This document shows, one piece after another, positions 1 through 8,270 of a stretch of DNA of 43,662 nt. Each line of letters starts with the position of its first letter. Within the stretch, counting starts at the first letter, position 1. The notes below the pieces were generated by a model. That model had not been told where the DNA came from and made no database searches. It saw only the letters and a list, made by a program, of their open reading frames with translations. The DNA comes from Acidimicrobiales bacterium (GTDB lineage: Bacteria > Actinomycetota > Acidimicrobiia > Acidimicrobiales > Poriferisodaliceae), in NCBI GenBank assembly GCA_020631315.1, contig JAHDHM010000001.1, forward strand, positions 1,089 through 44,750. Reading direction: 5' to 3'. The translations under genes were made by a program, and so were the position numbers.

Positions 1-1
1 C

Positions 2-325
2 GCGGTCCAAGGACAACGCCAGGCGATCTACTCCGACGGCGACGTGTCCGTGTCGGTCGTCGTGCTGCGTCGGCCCGCGGACATGGATTCGCAGCCGCAG
101 TGGCGCACGATCAACGTGAGCGGCGAGACGGGCTGGCTGGCCAAGATCGAGGGCAAGTGGGTGCTCGTGGTCAATCGCAACGACACCGGCTACGCCGTGA
201 TCGGCACCGACCGCGACCGGGTGCTCGAGATCACCGAGCGGCTGCCCGCGCCGTCACGCACGATCTGGGAGCGGCTCGTGGGAGCCAGTTCCTCGACGGT
301 GGAATTCATCGGCATCATCCCCTGA
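2..325 (+). CDS. C-terminal fragment of unknown protein, 5' end outside window
   Basis: The frame is open from the first bases of the window, so the 107 visible residues are the C-terminal part of a longer protein ending in TGA at 323-325. The visible part begins with a YSDGDVSVSV stretch and continues as alternating beta-like strands (GETGWLAKIEGKWVLVV, then a TGYAVIGTD turn), ending near IGIIP. A YSDG strand followed by a short domain is reminiscent of the C-terminal part of MucB/RseB-type or other secreted sigma-regulatory proteins, but this is only a resemblance. A GTG at 44 exists but has no visible ribosome-binding site and is probably internal. Function not assigned. Confidence 0.6.
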   Translation, partial: AVQGQRQAIYSDGDVSVSVVVLRRPADMDSQPQWRTINVSGETGWLAKIEGKWVLVVNRNDTGYAVIGTDRDRVLEITERLPAPSRTIWERLVGASSSTVEFIGIIP

Positions 326-353
326 ATCGGGGCGTGTGCCGGCGAACCGCCGA

Positions 354-632
354 TCACTCCTCGGGCAGGCCGAGGTCCCACTCGAGTTCGATGTTCTCGC
401 GCTCGGCGTCGCGGGCCACACGTTCCCGGTTGCGGCGGAACTGCGGGTCGTGCGGCGGCAGGAGCAGGAGCCGGGCCTGCGTCCTGGTACCGAACGCGTC
501 GACGACGGCCTGGTCGCCGTAGACGGTGTGGATCTCCCAGTGCGGCGCGACGGGACCGAGGTACACGACCCGAGCACCGGCCACGGGAGGCAGACGGTCG
601 TCCTGGGAATCGGTGGTCTCGATGTTGGTCAC
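354..632 (-). CDS. Small hypothetical protein, 92 aa
   Basis: Starts at GTG (632-630) with a good AGGAG ribosome-binding site about 8 nt upstream on the minus strand. The protein is soluble and charged, with no membrane segment. It has an N-terminal part rich in V/Y/G (GARVVYLGPVAPHWEIH) and a C-terminal Arg/Glu-rich helix (FRRNRERVARDAERENIELEW). I do not recognise a family. It is convergent with the fragment at the window start (28-nt gap) and faces away from the whiB control region. It is called real because of the ribosome-binding site and typical codon use. Confidence 0.6.
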   Translation of the reverse strand: MTNIETTDSQDDRLPPVAGARVVYLGPVAPHWEIHTVYGDQAVVDAFGTRTQARLLLLPPHDPQFRRNRERVARDAERENIELEWDLGLPEE

Positions 633-823
633 GGCGGGACTCCTGTCGGGGTGGAGGACGGCACGGCGCCGTCATCCTCGACGAACGGCAGGTGAGTGTA
701 CCGATGATGCGGTGCCACGGTTCCCGTGACGACGGGATCCCGCCCTCCCTGAAAGATCAGTGGGACCGACGACATCCGGGGGCGTTGTCGGCGACGAACG
801 GTCGGCATGGGCCGCCTCCGCAC

Positions 824-876
824 GAACATGACGAAATACGTGTCATGTTCGTCATGGCGTTGTAACATTCGTCATG
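824..876. promoter_or_regulatory. Operator cluster with TTCGTCATG repeats and TAACAT -10
   Basis: A perfect inverted repeat GAACATGAC-N9-GTCATGTTC occupies 824-832 and 842-850. Overlapping it, TTCGTCATG occurs at 848-856 and again exactly 20 nt later at 868-876, and in reverse orientation at 827-835. TAACAT at 863-868 looks like a -10 element and sits between the last two repeats. Helically phased repeats that cover the -35 area, the spacer and the start point are what a repressor or activator operator looks like. The cognate regulator is unknown. Confidence 0.5.
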
Positions 877-1061
877 TGACGGAGCTCGAGGTGATCGACG
901 TTGTGCGTGGTGACGGCCAGGGGTGCCGTCCTCGCGTCACGGTCGATCCTCGGTGCTCGAGTGCACGGGCGGAACTGACCAGCGATTCGAGAAACCAGGT
1001 TTTTCGACGAATCGGGAACCGAACGGCCCTGCCGTTCGTCGTACCCATCAACGGAGGGTGA
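876..1061 (+). CDS. Possible small leaderless ORF upstream of whiB, 61 aa
   Basis: A GTG at 876 lies 7 nt after the TAACAT -10 candidate (863-868), the same geometry as other leaderless genes in this window. The frame runs to TGA at 1059-1061, four bases before the whiB start. The predicted peptide (starting VTELEVIDVVRGDG, with two Cys) resembles nothing I know. Third-position G/C is high in the first half and weaker in the second half, so it may be a decaying or non-coding leader. It could equally be the untranslated leader of whiB. Confidence 0.25.
   Translation: MTELEVIDVVRGDGQGCRPRVTVDPRCSSARAELTSDSRNQVFRRIGNRTALPFVVPINGG
1015..1043 (+). promoter_or_regulatory. Possible ECF-sigma promoter of whiB
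   Basis: GGAACC (1015-1020), 16 nt, then CGTCGTA (1037-1043) fits the general ECF pattern GGAAC-N16/17-CGTC. The start point would lie at about 1050, placing the GGAGGG ribosome-binding site (1052-1057) at the very 5' end of the message. Only the motif supports it. Confidence 0.3.
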
Positions 1062-1065
1062 CGTC

Positions 1066-1311
1066 ATGACCAAGTGGATGGCACACGGCAACTGCGCCGA
1101 ACGACCGCCGAGCGAGTTCTTCCCGAGCGACGGTGTCGGCGTCGAGCGGGCGCGCAAGATCTGTGCGACCTGCCCGGTCCAGGAGCGCTGCCTCGAGTAC
1201 GCGCTCACCAACCGTATCGACCACGGCGTGTGGGGTGGCGCCAGCGAGCGCGAGCGACGCCGCATCTTGAAGCGCCGCCGTTTCGAGGTCGCCGGCGCAC
1301 TCGCCGAATAG
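1066..1311 (+). CDS. WhiB-family iron-sulphur transcription factor, 81 aa
   Basis: WhiB-like (Wbl) proteins are actinobacterial transcription factors that carry a [4Fe-4S] cluster and usually bind the primary sigma factor. The four cluster cysteines are C10, C33, C36 and C42 in the C-x22-C-x2-C-x5-C arrangement. The GVWGG turn follows at 54-58, and a basic RERRRILKRRR tail at about 60-72 is the DNA-contacting part. ATG at 1066 is supported by an upstream GGAGGG. At 81 residues it is the size of a minimal Wbl protein (WhiB1/WblE class). It stands alone between a long control region and the phosphate operon. Which Wbl subclass it belongs to cannot be fixed from this alone. Confidence 0.93.
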   Translation: MTKWMAHGNCAERPPSEFFPSDGVGVERARKICATCPVQERCLEYALTNRIDHGVWGGASERERRRILKRRRFEVAGALAE

Positions 1312-1370
1312 GCGGCGCACCCGCTGAGCGGGCAGGCGCACATGCGGTCGCGACAGGGCCCGCGGGTGAC

Positions 1371-1403
1371 GTTCGTCGCCAGTTCACCTGTCGTTCACCT
1401 GAC
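1371..1403 (+). promoter_or_regulatory. PHO box: three 11-nt direct repeats before pstS
   Basis: Three consecutive 11-nt units GTTCGTCGCCA (1371-1381), GTTCACCTGTC (1382-1392) and GTTCACCTGAC (1393-1403) match the actinobacterial PhoP/RegX3 box, which is built of 11-nt GTTCACC-type direct repeats. They end 27 nt before the -10 candidate TAGCGT, so the bound regulator would stand in for a -35 element. This places pstS under the two-component system encoded at the end of the same operon. Confidence 0.88.
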
Positions 1404-1430
1404 CGCTCGCTGCCGTTTGGGGACCATCCG

Positions 1431-1445
1431 TAGCGTGCGGCGCAA
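1431..1445 (+). promoter_or_regulatory. -10 element of pstS, apparently leaderless
   Basis: TAGCGT at 1431-1436 is followed by 8 nt and then the ATG at 1445. Transcription would begin at or next to the start codon, and no Shine-Dalgarno sequence is present. There is no good -35 hexamer, consistent with activation from the PHO box. Confidence 0.6.
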
Positions 1446-2530
1446 TGACTACTTCCCGCACACCACGAACGTTGCTCGCCGCGCTCCTCGCCGGCGTGCT
1501 CTTCCTCGCCGCATGTGGCGGTGACTCTGATGACACGTCGTCTGCCGACGACACCTCGTCCTCCGATGCCGGAGCCTCGGCATCCGAATCGCTGAGCGGT
1601 TCGGTCCTCGTGTCGGGCTCCTCGACCGTGGAGCCCATCTCGGTGCGTGCCGCCGAGCTCTACAACGACAACGTCAGTTCCGACGTGTCCATCACCGTCA
1701 ACGGTCCCGGCACCTCCGCCGGCTTCCGTGAGTTCTGCCCCGGTGACACGGACATCAACGACGCCTCGCGTGCCATCAAGGACAGCGAGCTCGCCGACTG
1801 CGTGCCGCACGTCGAGCTCCTGGTCGCCTTCGACGGCATCGCAGTCATGGTGAACCCGAACAACCCGCTCGAGTGCGTCGACTTCGCCGATCTCTACGGC
1901 ATCGTCGGCCCCGAGTCGAACGGCGCCAGCTGGGGTGAGGCCGAGACGCTGGCCGCCACGCTCGGTTCGAGCACCACTGGCTGGCCGACCGGAGCGATCG
2001 ACGTCATCGCACCTGGTACCGAGTCCGGCACCTACGGCTCCTTCATCGAGATCGTGCTCGAGGACCGTGCCGACGAGCGCGCCGAGTCCGGCGAGAACAC
2101 CGAGGTCGACGGCGACGGCGATCCGCTGCACATCCGCAACGACTACGCCGGCCTTCCGGACGACAACGTCATCATCGAGGGCATCTCGTCGACCGAGGGT
2201 GCCTTCGGTTGGGTCGGCTTCGCCTTCGCCGAGGCTGCTGGCGACTCCGTGAAGATCCTCGAGGTCCGCAACGAGGCCGGTGACTGTGTCGCCCCGTCGC
2301 TCGAGACCATCGCCGACGGCTCGTACCCGGTCAGTCGTCCGCTGTACATCTACGTGAACACCGACAAGGTGGCGACCAACCCGGCGCTCGTCAGCTACGT
2401 GGACTACTACCTCGGTGACGGCTACGTGGAGTCCGTCGCCAACGCCTTCGACGAGGGCGTCGGCTACGTCACCCTCCCCGCCGACATCAAGGCCGAGACC
2501 GACGCTGCATGGGCCGCCGCCAAGGGCTGA
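1445..2530 (+). CDS. pstS: Phosphate ABC transporter substrate-binding lipoprotein PstS
   Basis: Extracytoplasmic high-affinity phosphate receptor that hands phosphate to PstCA. Residues 1-24 are a lipoprotein signal: Arg-containing start, hydrophobic LLAALLAGVLFLAA, then the lipidated C24. A Ser/Asp-rich linker follows. Phosphate-binding motifs are visible: SGSSTVEPIS at about 57-66, the GPGTSAGF loop, the SRAIKDSE segment and the GTESGTYGSF loop. The length of 361 aa suits actinobacterial PstS. The start was chosen because it gives an intact signal peptide and fits the leaderless promoter. First gene of the phosphate operon. It is separated from pstC by 259 nt containing a strong hairpin, which would allow more PstS than permease to be made. 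Confidence 0.96.
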   Translation: MTTSRTPRTLLAALLAGVLFLAACGGDSDDTSSADDTSSSDAGASASESLSGSVLVSGSSTVEPISVRAAELYNDNVSSDVSITVNGPGTSAGFREFCPGDTDINDASRAIKDSELADCVPHVELLVAFDGIAVMVNPNNPLECVDFADLYGIVGPESNGASWGEAETLAATLGSSTTGWPTGAIDVIAPGTESGTYGSFIEIVLEDRADERAESGENTEVDGDGDPLHIRNDYAGLPDDNVIIEGISSTEGAFGWVGFAFAEAAGDSVKILEVRNEAGDCVAPSLETIADGSYPVSRPLYIYVNTDKVATNPALVSYVDYYLGDGYVESVANAFDEGVGYVTLPADIKAETDAAWAAAKG

Positions 2531-2561
2531 CGCTCGCCGCTGGCACACCGAGTGACGTGAC

Positions 2562-2596
2562 ACAGGGTCGGGACCGCGTGACGGTTCCGGCCCTGT
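2562..2596 (+). terminator. Strong intercistronic hairpin between pstS and pstC
   Basis: A 15-bp stem (2562-2576 pairing with 2582-2596, counting three G-U pairs) closes a 5-nt loop. There is no T tract afterwards, so it is more likely an attenuator or a 3' end stabiliser than a full terminator. Such a structure after the first gene is a known way to raise the amount of binding protein over membrane components. Confidence 0.65.
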
Positions 2597-2789
2597 CGCA
2601 CGCCCGCACGGTCGTTGTGTCGCCGGAGCAGCTGTGCTCGCTCCGAACACACCGCAGCTCCCTGTATTGACCCTTTCGCCCGGAGTATCGGTGCGACAGA
2701 CTTCGCACCGGCTCCACCGCACCCCCCCCAAAGATGAGAGAGCCATCCGGCTGCCCCGCCCGCCCGGCCGAGCATCCCGAGGAGATCAC

Positions 2790-3716
2790 GTGGCCGCACC
2801 GAACCTGCTCACCGTCGAGGACATGACCGGTGAGCCCCGGCGTCGTCGACGCGAACGGATCGTGTCGAGCGTGCTGCTCGGTACCGCCTTCGTGTCGCTC
2901 GTGGTCAGCGTCGGCATCGTCGTCGCGCTGCTCACCGAAGGGTGGCTCTTCCTGTCCGAGGTGCGCCCCGACCAGCTCTGGGGCGACCAGTGGGCGCCAC
3001 CGTTCCTCGAGTTCGACCTGAAGACGCCGATCGTCGGCTCCCTCATCGTCACGGGCATCGCCATGCTCGTGGCCATCCCGGTCGGTCTCTCGGCGGCGAT
3101 CTACCTGTCGGAGTACGCGCGCCCCCGGATCCGTCGCATCCTGAAGCCGACGCTCGAGATCCTGGCCGGCATCCCCTCGGTGGTGCTCGGCTTCTTCGCC
3201 CTCCGGTGGATCTCGCCGAACATCGTGCAGAACATCTCCGACGCCGGCGGGTTCTCGCTCATGGCCGCGGGCCTCGGTGTGGGCATCCTCACCGTGCCGC
3301 TCATCGCCTCGGTGTCGGAAGACGCGCTCGCGGCGGTGCCGCTGTCACTGCGCGAGGCGTCTGCAGGGCTGGGCGCCAAGAAGGTGACCACGACCACGAA
3401 GATCACCATCCCGGCCGCCATCTCCGGCCTCGTCGCGGCGTTCATCATCGGTATCAGCCGTGCCATCGGCGAGACGATGGTCGTGTTCCTCGCCGCCGGT
3501 GGTGGCGGCAACCAGGCGCAGTTCACCACGTCGCCGTTCGAGGACGGCACGGTGATCACTGCAGCGATGGCTGCATCGCTGGCGCCGTCCGACCGTATTC
3601 AGGCAGGCATCGAACTGAAGAGCATCTTCTTCCTCGGTCTGCTGCTGTTCGTCATCACGTTGACGTTGAACGTCATCGCCGACCGCTTCGTCCGCCGCGT
3701 GCGGCTCGTCTACTGA
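2790..3716 (+). CDS. pstC: Phosphate ABC transporter permease PstC
   Basis: Inner-membrane permease subunit of the PstSCAB importer, pairing with PstA. GTG at 2790 is preceded by GAGGAG with 6-nt spacing and gives 308 aa. An ATG at 2823 is a less well supported alternative, and the longer frame from 2634 lacks support. Six membrane segments are visible, starting near 30-52 (VLLGTAFVSLVVSVGIVVALL). The EAA loop with the ABC-coupling signature is at about 190-215 (LREASAGLGAKKVTTTTKITIPAAISG). The C-terminus is short and basic (RFVRRVRLVY). pstA follows 11 nt later with its own GGAGG ribosome-binding site. Confidence 0.95.
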   Translation: MAAPNLLTVEDMTGEPRRRRRERIVSSVLLGTAFVSLVVSVGIVVALLTEGWLFLSEVRPDQLWGDQWAPPFLEFDLKTPIVGSLIVTGIAMLVAIPVGLSAAIYLSEYARPRIRRILKPTLEILAGIPSVVLGFFALRWISPNIVQNISDAGGFSLMAAGLGVGILTVPLIASVSEDALAAVPLSLREASAGLGAKKVTTTTKITIPAAISGLVAAFIIGISRAIGETMVVFLAAGGGGNQAQFTTSPFEDGTVITAAMAASLAPSDRIQAGIELKSIFFLGLLLFVITLTLNVIADRFVRRVRLVY

Positions 3717-3727
3717 GGAGGTCAGAG

Positions 3728-4705
3728 ATGTCCATCGTCTCCACTCCCGCCGGCGTGGGCGGCGCCGCAGCTCGCCGCAGCGTCGAGAAGCTGACCACTC
3801 GGACCACCGACTGGACCGGCAACGGCTTCCGCCTGGCGCTGCTGTTCGGCTTGTCGATCGCCGTCCTCGCCCTGCTCGCCGTCATGTACGACGTGATCGT
3901 CGACGGTGTCCCGTACCTGAGCGATCGCGGGACCGAGTTCATCACCGAGCGCGAGTCGTCCCGCTCGAGTGAATACGGCATCTTCAACGGACTCCGCGGC
4001 ACCTTCTGGATCGGCGTGTTCGTGGTGCTGTTCTCGTTCCCGATCGGGATCGGCGCGGCGATCTATCTCGAGGAGTACGCACCCGACAACCGGCTCAAGC
4101 GCATCATCGAGACCAACATCCGCAACCTCGCCGGCGTGCCGTCGGTCGTCTACGGCATCTTCGGCCTGATCATCTTCGTGCAGTGGATGGACGGCTTCTT
4201 CCCGAACTCCGTCGAGCAGCATCTCGGCCAGACCACCGCCGCTGCCGGCGCCACGCTCGCCGTGCTGGTGCTGCCGATCGTGATCATCACGTCGGCTGAG
4301 GCCATCCGTGCCGTTCCCCGGTCGCTGCGTGAGGCCGGCTACGGGGTCGGTGCGACGAAGTGGGAGATCGTGAAGGACCACGTGCTTCCCTACGCAGCCC
4401 CCGGCATCTTCACCGGCACGCTCCTGTCGCTCGCTCGAGCACTCGGCGAAGCGGCGCCGCTGATCCTCATCGGCGGCGTCACGGGCCGTCTCGGCTCCCG
4501 TTCCGGACTCTTCGACCTCGACCAGCTCGGGGAGCAGTTCATGGCCATGCCGCTGCTCATCGCCGAGCTGGCCAAGCAACCCAACACCGTCGGCCAGTGG
4601 AACGAAGCCACGGCCGCAGCCATCATCTGTCTGTTGGTGGTGGTGCTGTTGGCGAACCTGATCGCCATCACGCTCCGCAACCGATTCGAGAAGAAGCGTG
4701 GATGA
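3728..4705 (+). CDS. pstA: Phosphate ABC transporter permease PstA
   Basis: Second permease subunit of the phosphate importer, 325 aa. ATG at 3728 is preceded by GAGGAGG about 8 nt upstream. Six membrane helices are visible, the first near 36-57 ([24 protein letters not shown]). The [15 protein letters not shown] segment, typical of PstA/PstC, is near residues 133-147, and the EAA coupling loop [22 protein letters not shown] is near 200-221. A cytoplasmic N-terminal stretch of about 35 residues precedes helix 1. Its end overlaps the possible GTG start of pstB. Confidence 0.95.
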   Translation: MSIVSTPAGVGGAAARRSVEKLTTRTTDWTGNGFRLALLFGLSIAVLALLAVMYDVIVDGVPYLSDRGTEFITERESSRSSEYGIFNGLRGTFWIGVFVVLFSFPIGIGAAIYLEEYAPDNRLKRIIETNIRNLAGVPSVVYGIFGLIIFVQWMDGFFPNSVEQHLGQTTAAAGATLAVLVLPIVIITSAEAIRAVPRSLREAGYGVGATKWEIVKDHVLPYAAPGIFTGTLLSLARALGEAAPLILIGGVTGRLGSRSGLFDLDQLGEQFMAMPLLIAELAKQPNTVGQWNEATAAAIICLLVVVLLANLIAITLRNRFEKKRG

Positions 4706-4706
4706 C

Positions 4707-5603
4707 ATGACCGACACGTCCAAGAACGACATCGATCTTCGCGCCACCGACCAGGAGCTCCAGCGCATGTCCGAGGCCGAGGTGCCCGCCGATCCGACAC
4801 CGGCGACGGGATCCCAAGGAGCCACCCCGCCCGTGATGTTCGCCGCCGAGAAACTCAACGTGTACTACGGCGACTTCCGCGCCGTTCAGGACGTCGACCT
4901 CTCGATCTTCGAGAACGAGGTCACGGCGATGATCGGCCCGTCGGGCTGTGGCAAGTCGACGGTGCTGCGGTGCTTCAACCGCATGAACGACCTCATCGAG
5001 ACCGCCCGGGTCGAAGGATCGATCACCTATCGAGGCGTCGACCTCTACGACGAGAGAGTCGACCCGGTCGAGGTGCGTCGCCGCATCGGCATGGTGTTCC
5101 AGAAGCCGAACCCGTTCCCGAAGTCCATCTACGACAACGTGGCCTACGGCCCTCGCGTCGCCGGCCAGAAGAAGGGCCTCGACGACGTCGTCGAGGGTTC
5201 GCTGCGCAAGGCGGCGCTGTGGGACGAGGTGAAGGACCGCCTCAAGGACTCGGCCATGGGCATGTCCGGCGGCCAGCAGCAGCGCCTCTGCATCGCCCGT
5301 GCCATTGCGACGAGCCCCGACGTGGTGCTGATGGACGAGCCGTGCTCGGCACTCGACCCCATCGCCACGGCTCGCATCGAGGAGCTCATCGTCGAGCTCA
5401 AGCAGGACTACACGATCCTGATCGTGACCCACAACATGCAGCAGGCCGGTCGAGTCAGCGACCGCACGGCCTTCTTCACGACCAACGTCGACTCGATGGG
5501 CGGTCGCACAGGTGAGCTCGTCGAGTTCGACTACACGAACAAGATCTTCACCAACCCGAACGACGAGCGGACCGAGGCCTACATCACCGGGCGCTTCGGA
5601 TGA
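4707..5603 (+). CDS. pstB: Phosphate ABC transporter ATP-binding protein PstB
   Basis: ATPase that powers PstCA. Walker A is GPSGCGKST (77-85). The Q loop (FQKPNPFP), the ABC signature SGGQQQR, Walker B VVLMDEP with the SALDP D-loop, and the switch His in VTHNMQQA are all present. ATG at 4707 is taken as the start; GTG at 4698 in the same frame, overlapping the pstA stop, would add three residues. The protein has an unusual Asp/Glu/Pro-rich N-terminal extension of about 45 residues before the ABC core (from [13 protein letters not shown]). This is longer than in E. coli PstB and probably disordered. The stop overlaps the phoU start (ATGA). Confidence 0.95.
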   Translation: MTDTSKNDIDLRATDQELQRMSEAEVPADPTPATGSQGATPPVMFAAEKLNVYYGDFRAVQDVDLSIFENEVTAMIGPSGCGKSTVLRCFNRMNDLIETARVEGSITYRGVDLYDERVDPVEVRRRIGMVFQKPNPFPKSIYDNVAYGPRVAGQKKGLDDVVEGSLRKAALWDEVKDRLKDSAMGMSGGQQQRLCIARAIATSPDVVLMDEPCSALDPIATARIEELIVELKQDYTILIVTHNMQQAGRVSDRTAFFTTNVDSMGGRTGELVEFDYTNKIFTNPNDERTEAYITGRFG

Positions 5604-6313
5604 GCGACGAGACTCGGACCGGGTTTCACGGGTCGCTGGAGCGGGTCACCGATCAGCTGGTGCAGATGGCGGCCTACGTCACCGAAGGCGTCGGTCGCAC
5701 GACCGAGGCGCTGCTGGCGCTCGACATCGCCGCCGCCGACCAGATCATCACCTCCGACGACGAGCTCGATCTGCTCTCGCTCGAGGTCGAAGAGGCGACG
5801 ATCCAGATGTTGGCCCTCGAGTCGCCGGTCGCCGCAGATCTTCGTCGCCTGGTGACCGCGCTGAAGCTGAACTCCGAGATCGAACGCAGCGGCGATCTGG
5901 TGACGAACATCGCCAAGGCCATCGGACGCTTGCAGGGCATCGAACTCGAACCGGTGTTGCGTGGCCTGCTCACCCAGATGTGCGAGCAATGCGTCCGCTT
6001 GTTCGGTCACGCGATGGACGCGTACGTCGAAGGTGATCTCGGTGTGGCGCGGATGCTGCCGGAGCTCGACGATCGGCTCGACGAGCTCCACGACGAGTAC
6101 ATCCAGAACATCTTCGATTCGCGTGGCCGTCACATCCTCAACACGCAACAGGCTCTGCAGCTGGCGGTGATCGGTCGCTTCTACGAACGGATCGGTGATC
6201 ATGCGGTCAACATCGCCGAGCGGGTGACCTACCTGCTGACCGGGCAGATGCCGGAACATGCGGGTGCCATGCGGGCCAAAGCGCGGCGCGAGGCGGCAGA
6301 GGCCCAGGACTGA
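5600..6313 (+). CDS. phoU: Phosphate signalling regulator PhoU
   Basis: Peripheral membrane regulator that links the Pst transporter to the SenX3-type kinase and damps phosphate uptake. The 237 aa form two homologous three-helix repeats. The metal-binding helices are recognisable as repeated acidic segments, for example [15 protein letters not shown] in the first half and [15 protein letters not shown] in the second. ATG at 5600 overlaps the pstB stop by 4 nt, so the two are translationally coupled. The C-terminal tail ([12 protein letters not shown]) is charged. The senX3-type kinase starts 2 nt after the stop. Confidence 0.94.
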   Translation: MSDETRTGFHGSLERVTDQLVQMAAYVTEGVGRTTEALLALDIAAADQIITSDDELDLLSLEVEEATIQMLALESPVAADLRRLVTALKLNSEIERSGDLVTNIAKAIGRLQGIELEPVLRGLLTQMCEQCVRLFGHAMDAYVEGDLGVARMLPELDDRLDELHDEYIQNIFDSRGRHILNTQQALQLAVIGRFYERIGDHAVNIAERVTYLLTGQMPEHAGAMRAKARREAAEAQD

Positions 6314-6315
6314 GC

Positions 6316-7512
6316 ATGACCGCTGCCCTGGTCGTCGCCGCACTCCTCATCGCGGTGCTGGCGAACCTGTGGGTCACCGAGCGACGCACACGACGAGCGG
6401 CCAGGCGCGAGCTGGCGTCGCTCCTGTCGCTCGACCACCCGGTCGGCGATGCCGAAGTCAGGCGAGCTGTGAGCAACGCTGCGGCCGAGAGGGATCGTCG
6501 GTCCGAGGCCGAACGCGTCCTCGCCGCGGCGCTGCTCGAGTTCGGCGACGGTGTGATCGTCGTCGATCGCGATGGTCGCGAGGTGTTGCGCAACCGGCTG
6601 GCCGTCGAGATCGCGGACGGTCGTCACGGGCTGGCTCTCGTCCGTGGTGTCGTCGATCGCATGCGGACCGCCGCGCTGGCCGGTGCTCACGGAAGCGACA
6701 CCGTTCGCATCCTCGGCCCGCCGCCACGCACTCTCGAGGTCACCGGTGTCCCACTCGAGTCCGACGGGACACCACTGGGCGCCGCCGTCCTCATCGGTGA
6801 CGTGAGCAACGACGAGATGATCGGGCGTGTCCGCCGTGACTTCGTCGCCAACCTGAGTCATGAACTCAAGACCCCGGTCGCTGCCATCGGACTGCTTGCC
6901 GAAGCACTCGAGGGCGAGCCCGACGATGCGGTACGCGACCGTCTGCTGTCTCGGATCTCGGCGGAGAGCGAACGCGTCGCGTCGATCATCGACGACCTGC
7001 TCGACCTCTCGAGGCTCGAGTTCGAACGGACACCACGCGCCGACAACGCGAGCCTGCGTGGCGTGCTGTCCGAAGCTGCCGACCGGGTGGCCCAGCAGGC
7101 GTCGGCGCGCGAGATCACCGTCGCAGTGCAGGCCGGCGACGACGTGGTGGCGCAGTGCGATCGCGACCTCATGGTCCACGCGGTGTCGAATCTGCTCGAC
7201 AACGCGATCAAGTACTCGGACACCGGTTCGACGGTCGAGGTCAGTGTGTCCGAAGACGATGGCGGACACGCCGAGATCCGTGTGCGAGACACCGGCATCG
7301 GTATCCCTGCCACCGACGTCGAACGCATCTTCGAGCGCTTCTACCGAGTCGACCAGGCCCGCAGCCGAGCGACCGGCGGGACTGGCCTCGGTCTCTCGAT
7401 CGTCCGTCACGTCGCCGCCAACCACGGCGGTGAGGTGAGGGTCGTGTCGCGCGAGGGCGTCGGCAGCACCTTCGTCATCTCGATCCCGATGGAGTCCGCT
7501 CATGTCAGCTGA
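6316..7512 (+). CDS. senX3: Sensor histidine kinase of the phosphate system (SenX3/PhoR type)
   Basis: Membrane-bound kinase expected to read Pst/PhoU state and phosphorylate the adjacent regulator. Order of parts over 398 aa: one N-terminal membrane segment (2-18), a PAS-like domain (about 65-165), HisKA with the H box SHELKTPVAA (phosphorylated H182), and HATPase_c with the N box NLLDNAIKYS, G1 DTGIGIP, F box ERFYRVDQAR and G2 GTGLGLSI. A single membrane helix plus PAS is the SenX3 layout rather than the two-helix E. coli PhoR layout. It overlaps the response regulator gene by 11 nt. Confidence 0.92.
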   Translation: MTAALVVAALLIAVLANLWVTERRTRRAARRELASLLSLDHPVGDAEVRRAVSNAAAERDRRSEAERVLAAALLEFGDGVIVVDRDGREVLRNRLAVEIADGRHGLALVRGVVDRMRTAALAGAHGSDTVRILGPPPRTLEVTGVPLESDGTPLGAAVLIGDVSNDEMIGRVRRDFVANLSHELKTPVAAIGLLAEALEGEPDDAVRDRLLSRISAESERVASIIDDLLDLSRLEFERTPRADNASLRGVLSEAADRVAQQASAREITVAVQAGDDVVAQCDRDLMVHAVSNLLDNAIKYSDTGSTVEVSVSEDDGGHAEIRVRDTGIGIPATDVERIFERFYRVDQARSRATGGTGLGLSIVRHVAANHGGEVRVVSREGVGSTFVISIPMESAHVS

Positions 7513-8218
7513 AGTCGATGTGCTCGTCGTGGACGACGAGCCGGCGTTCCTCGAAGCACTCGGTTCAGGGCTCCGCCGTGAGGGGTTCCGTGTCCACCCG
7601 GCTGCGGACGGCGCAGAGGCCATCGCACGCTTCAACGAAGTGGCCCCGGACCTCGTCCTGTTGGACGTGATGCTGCCGAAGATGTCCGGCCTCGACGTGT
7701 GTCGCGAGATCCGCAAGAGCTCGAAGGTGCCGATCATCATGGTCTCGGCGAAGGGCGAGGAGATCGACGCAGTGCTCGGCCTCGAGATGGGGGCCGACGA
7801 CTACGTGACGAAGCCCTACCGAATGCGCGAGCTGGTGGCTCGGATGCGAGCCGTGCTGCGCCGGTCCCACGAAGTGGCCGCCGTCGAGGGTGAACTCGTC
7901 GATGACGCCGACGGCGTCATCGACGAGTCCGGCATCGTGCTCGACCTCGACCGCCACGAGGTGCGGCACGCCGGGCAGGTCGTCTACCTGCCGCTCAAGG
8001 AGTTCGAGCTCCTCGAGGTGCTGATGGAGAACGCGGGACGTGTCGTCACCCGAGGTTCGCTCATCGACAACGTGTGGGGCCACGACTACGTCGGTGACAC
8101 GAAGACGCTCGACGTCCACGTGAAGCGGCTGCGTTCGAAGCTCGAGGCCGATCCGGCCCATCCCGCCATCATCACCACCGTCCGCGGTGTGGGCTACCGA
8201 TTCGAGCGCTTGGGTTGA
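7502..8218 (+). CDS. regX3: OmpR-family response regulator RegX3/PhoP type
   Basis: DNA-binding response regulator expected to act on the PHO box at 1371-1403. The receiver has the acidic pair DDE at 11-13, phosphoacceptor D55 (LLDVMLP), switch residue in MVSAKGEE and the Lys in VTKPY. The C-terminal winged helix (about 137-238) contains LPLKEFELLEVLMENAGRVV, a DVHVKRLRSKLE recognition helix and the terminal TTVRGVGYRFE hairpin. An acidic linker between domains (EGELVDDADGVIDESG) is slightly longer than usual. It is the last gene of the operon, with ATG inside the kinase gene end. Confidence 0.93.
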   Translation: MSAEVDVLVVDDEPAFLEALGSGLRREGFRVHPAADGAEAIARFNEVAPDLVLLDVMLPKMSGLDVCREIRKSSKVPIIMVSAKGEEIDAVLGLEMGADDYVTKPYRMRELVARMRAVLRRSHEVAAVEGELVDDADGVIDESGIVLDLDRHEVRHAGQVVYLPLKEFELLEVLMENAGRVVTRGSLIDNVWGHDYVGDTKTLDVHVKRLRSKLEADPAHPAIITTVRGVGYRFERLG

Positions 8219-8270
8219 CTCCCTCGGTGGTGTCCGAGCGACGGCACGTGACGGCCGACGGCCACGTCGG

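Larger units (their letters stand above)
633..1065. other. 433-nt control region upstream of whiB
   Basis: No strong gene is seen here. It holds a near-perfect hairpin at 719-740 (9-nt arms with one mismatch, GACG loop). It also holds three copies of TTCGTCATG in either orientation (827-835 reversed, 848-856, 868-876), a promoter-like TAACAT at 863-868, a possible 61-codon leaderless ORF (876-1061), and a possible ECF-type promoter GGAACC-N16-CGTCGTA at 1015-1043 just before whiB. These parts are listed separately. Confidence 0.6.

Noticed and set aside
2730..2739. Run of eight C bases before pstC
   Set aside because: It lies outside the gene, so phase variation by slippage would not change a protein. 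Probably chance.
1205..2746. 513-codon minus-strand frame over pstS
   Set aside because: Shadow of pstS, with Asp/Gly/Val composition typical of antisense frames; pstS itself is unmistakable.
2634..2789. N-terminal extension of pstC
   Set aside because: 52 polar residues with no similarity to PstC; GTG 2790 has a good ribosome-binding site.
2942..3727. N-terminal extension of pstA over pstC
   Set aside because: The frame is open only because of codon bias. The Arg/His-rich translation is not a protein, and pstA has its own ribosome-binding site at ATG 3728.
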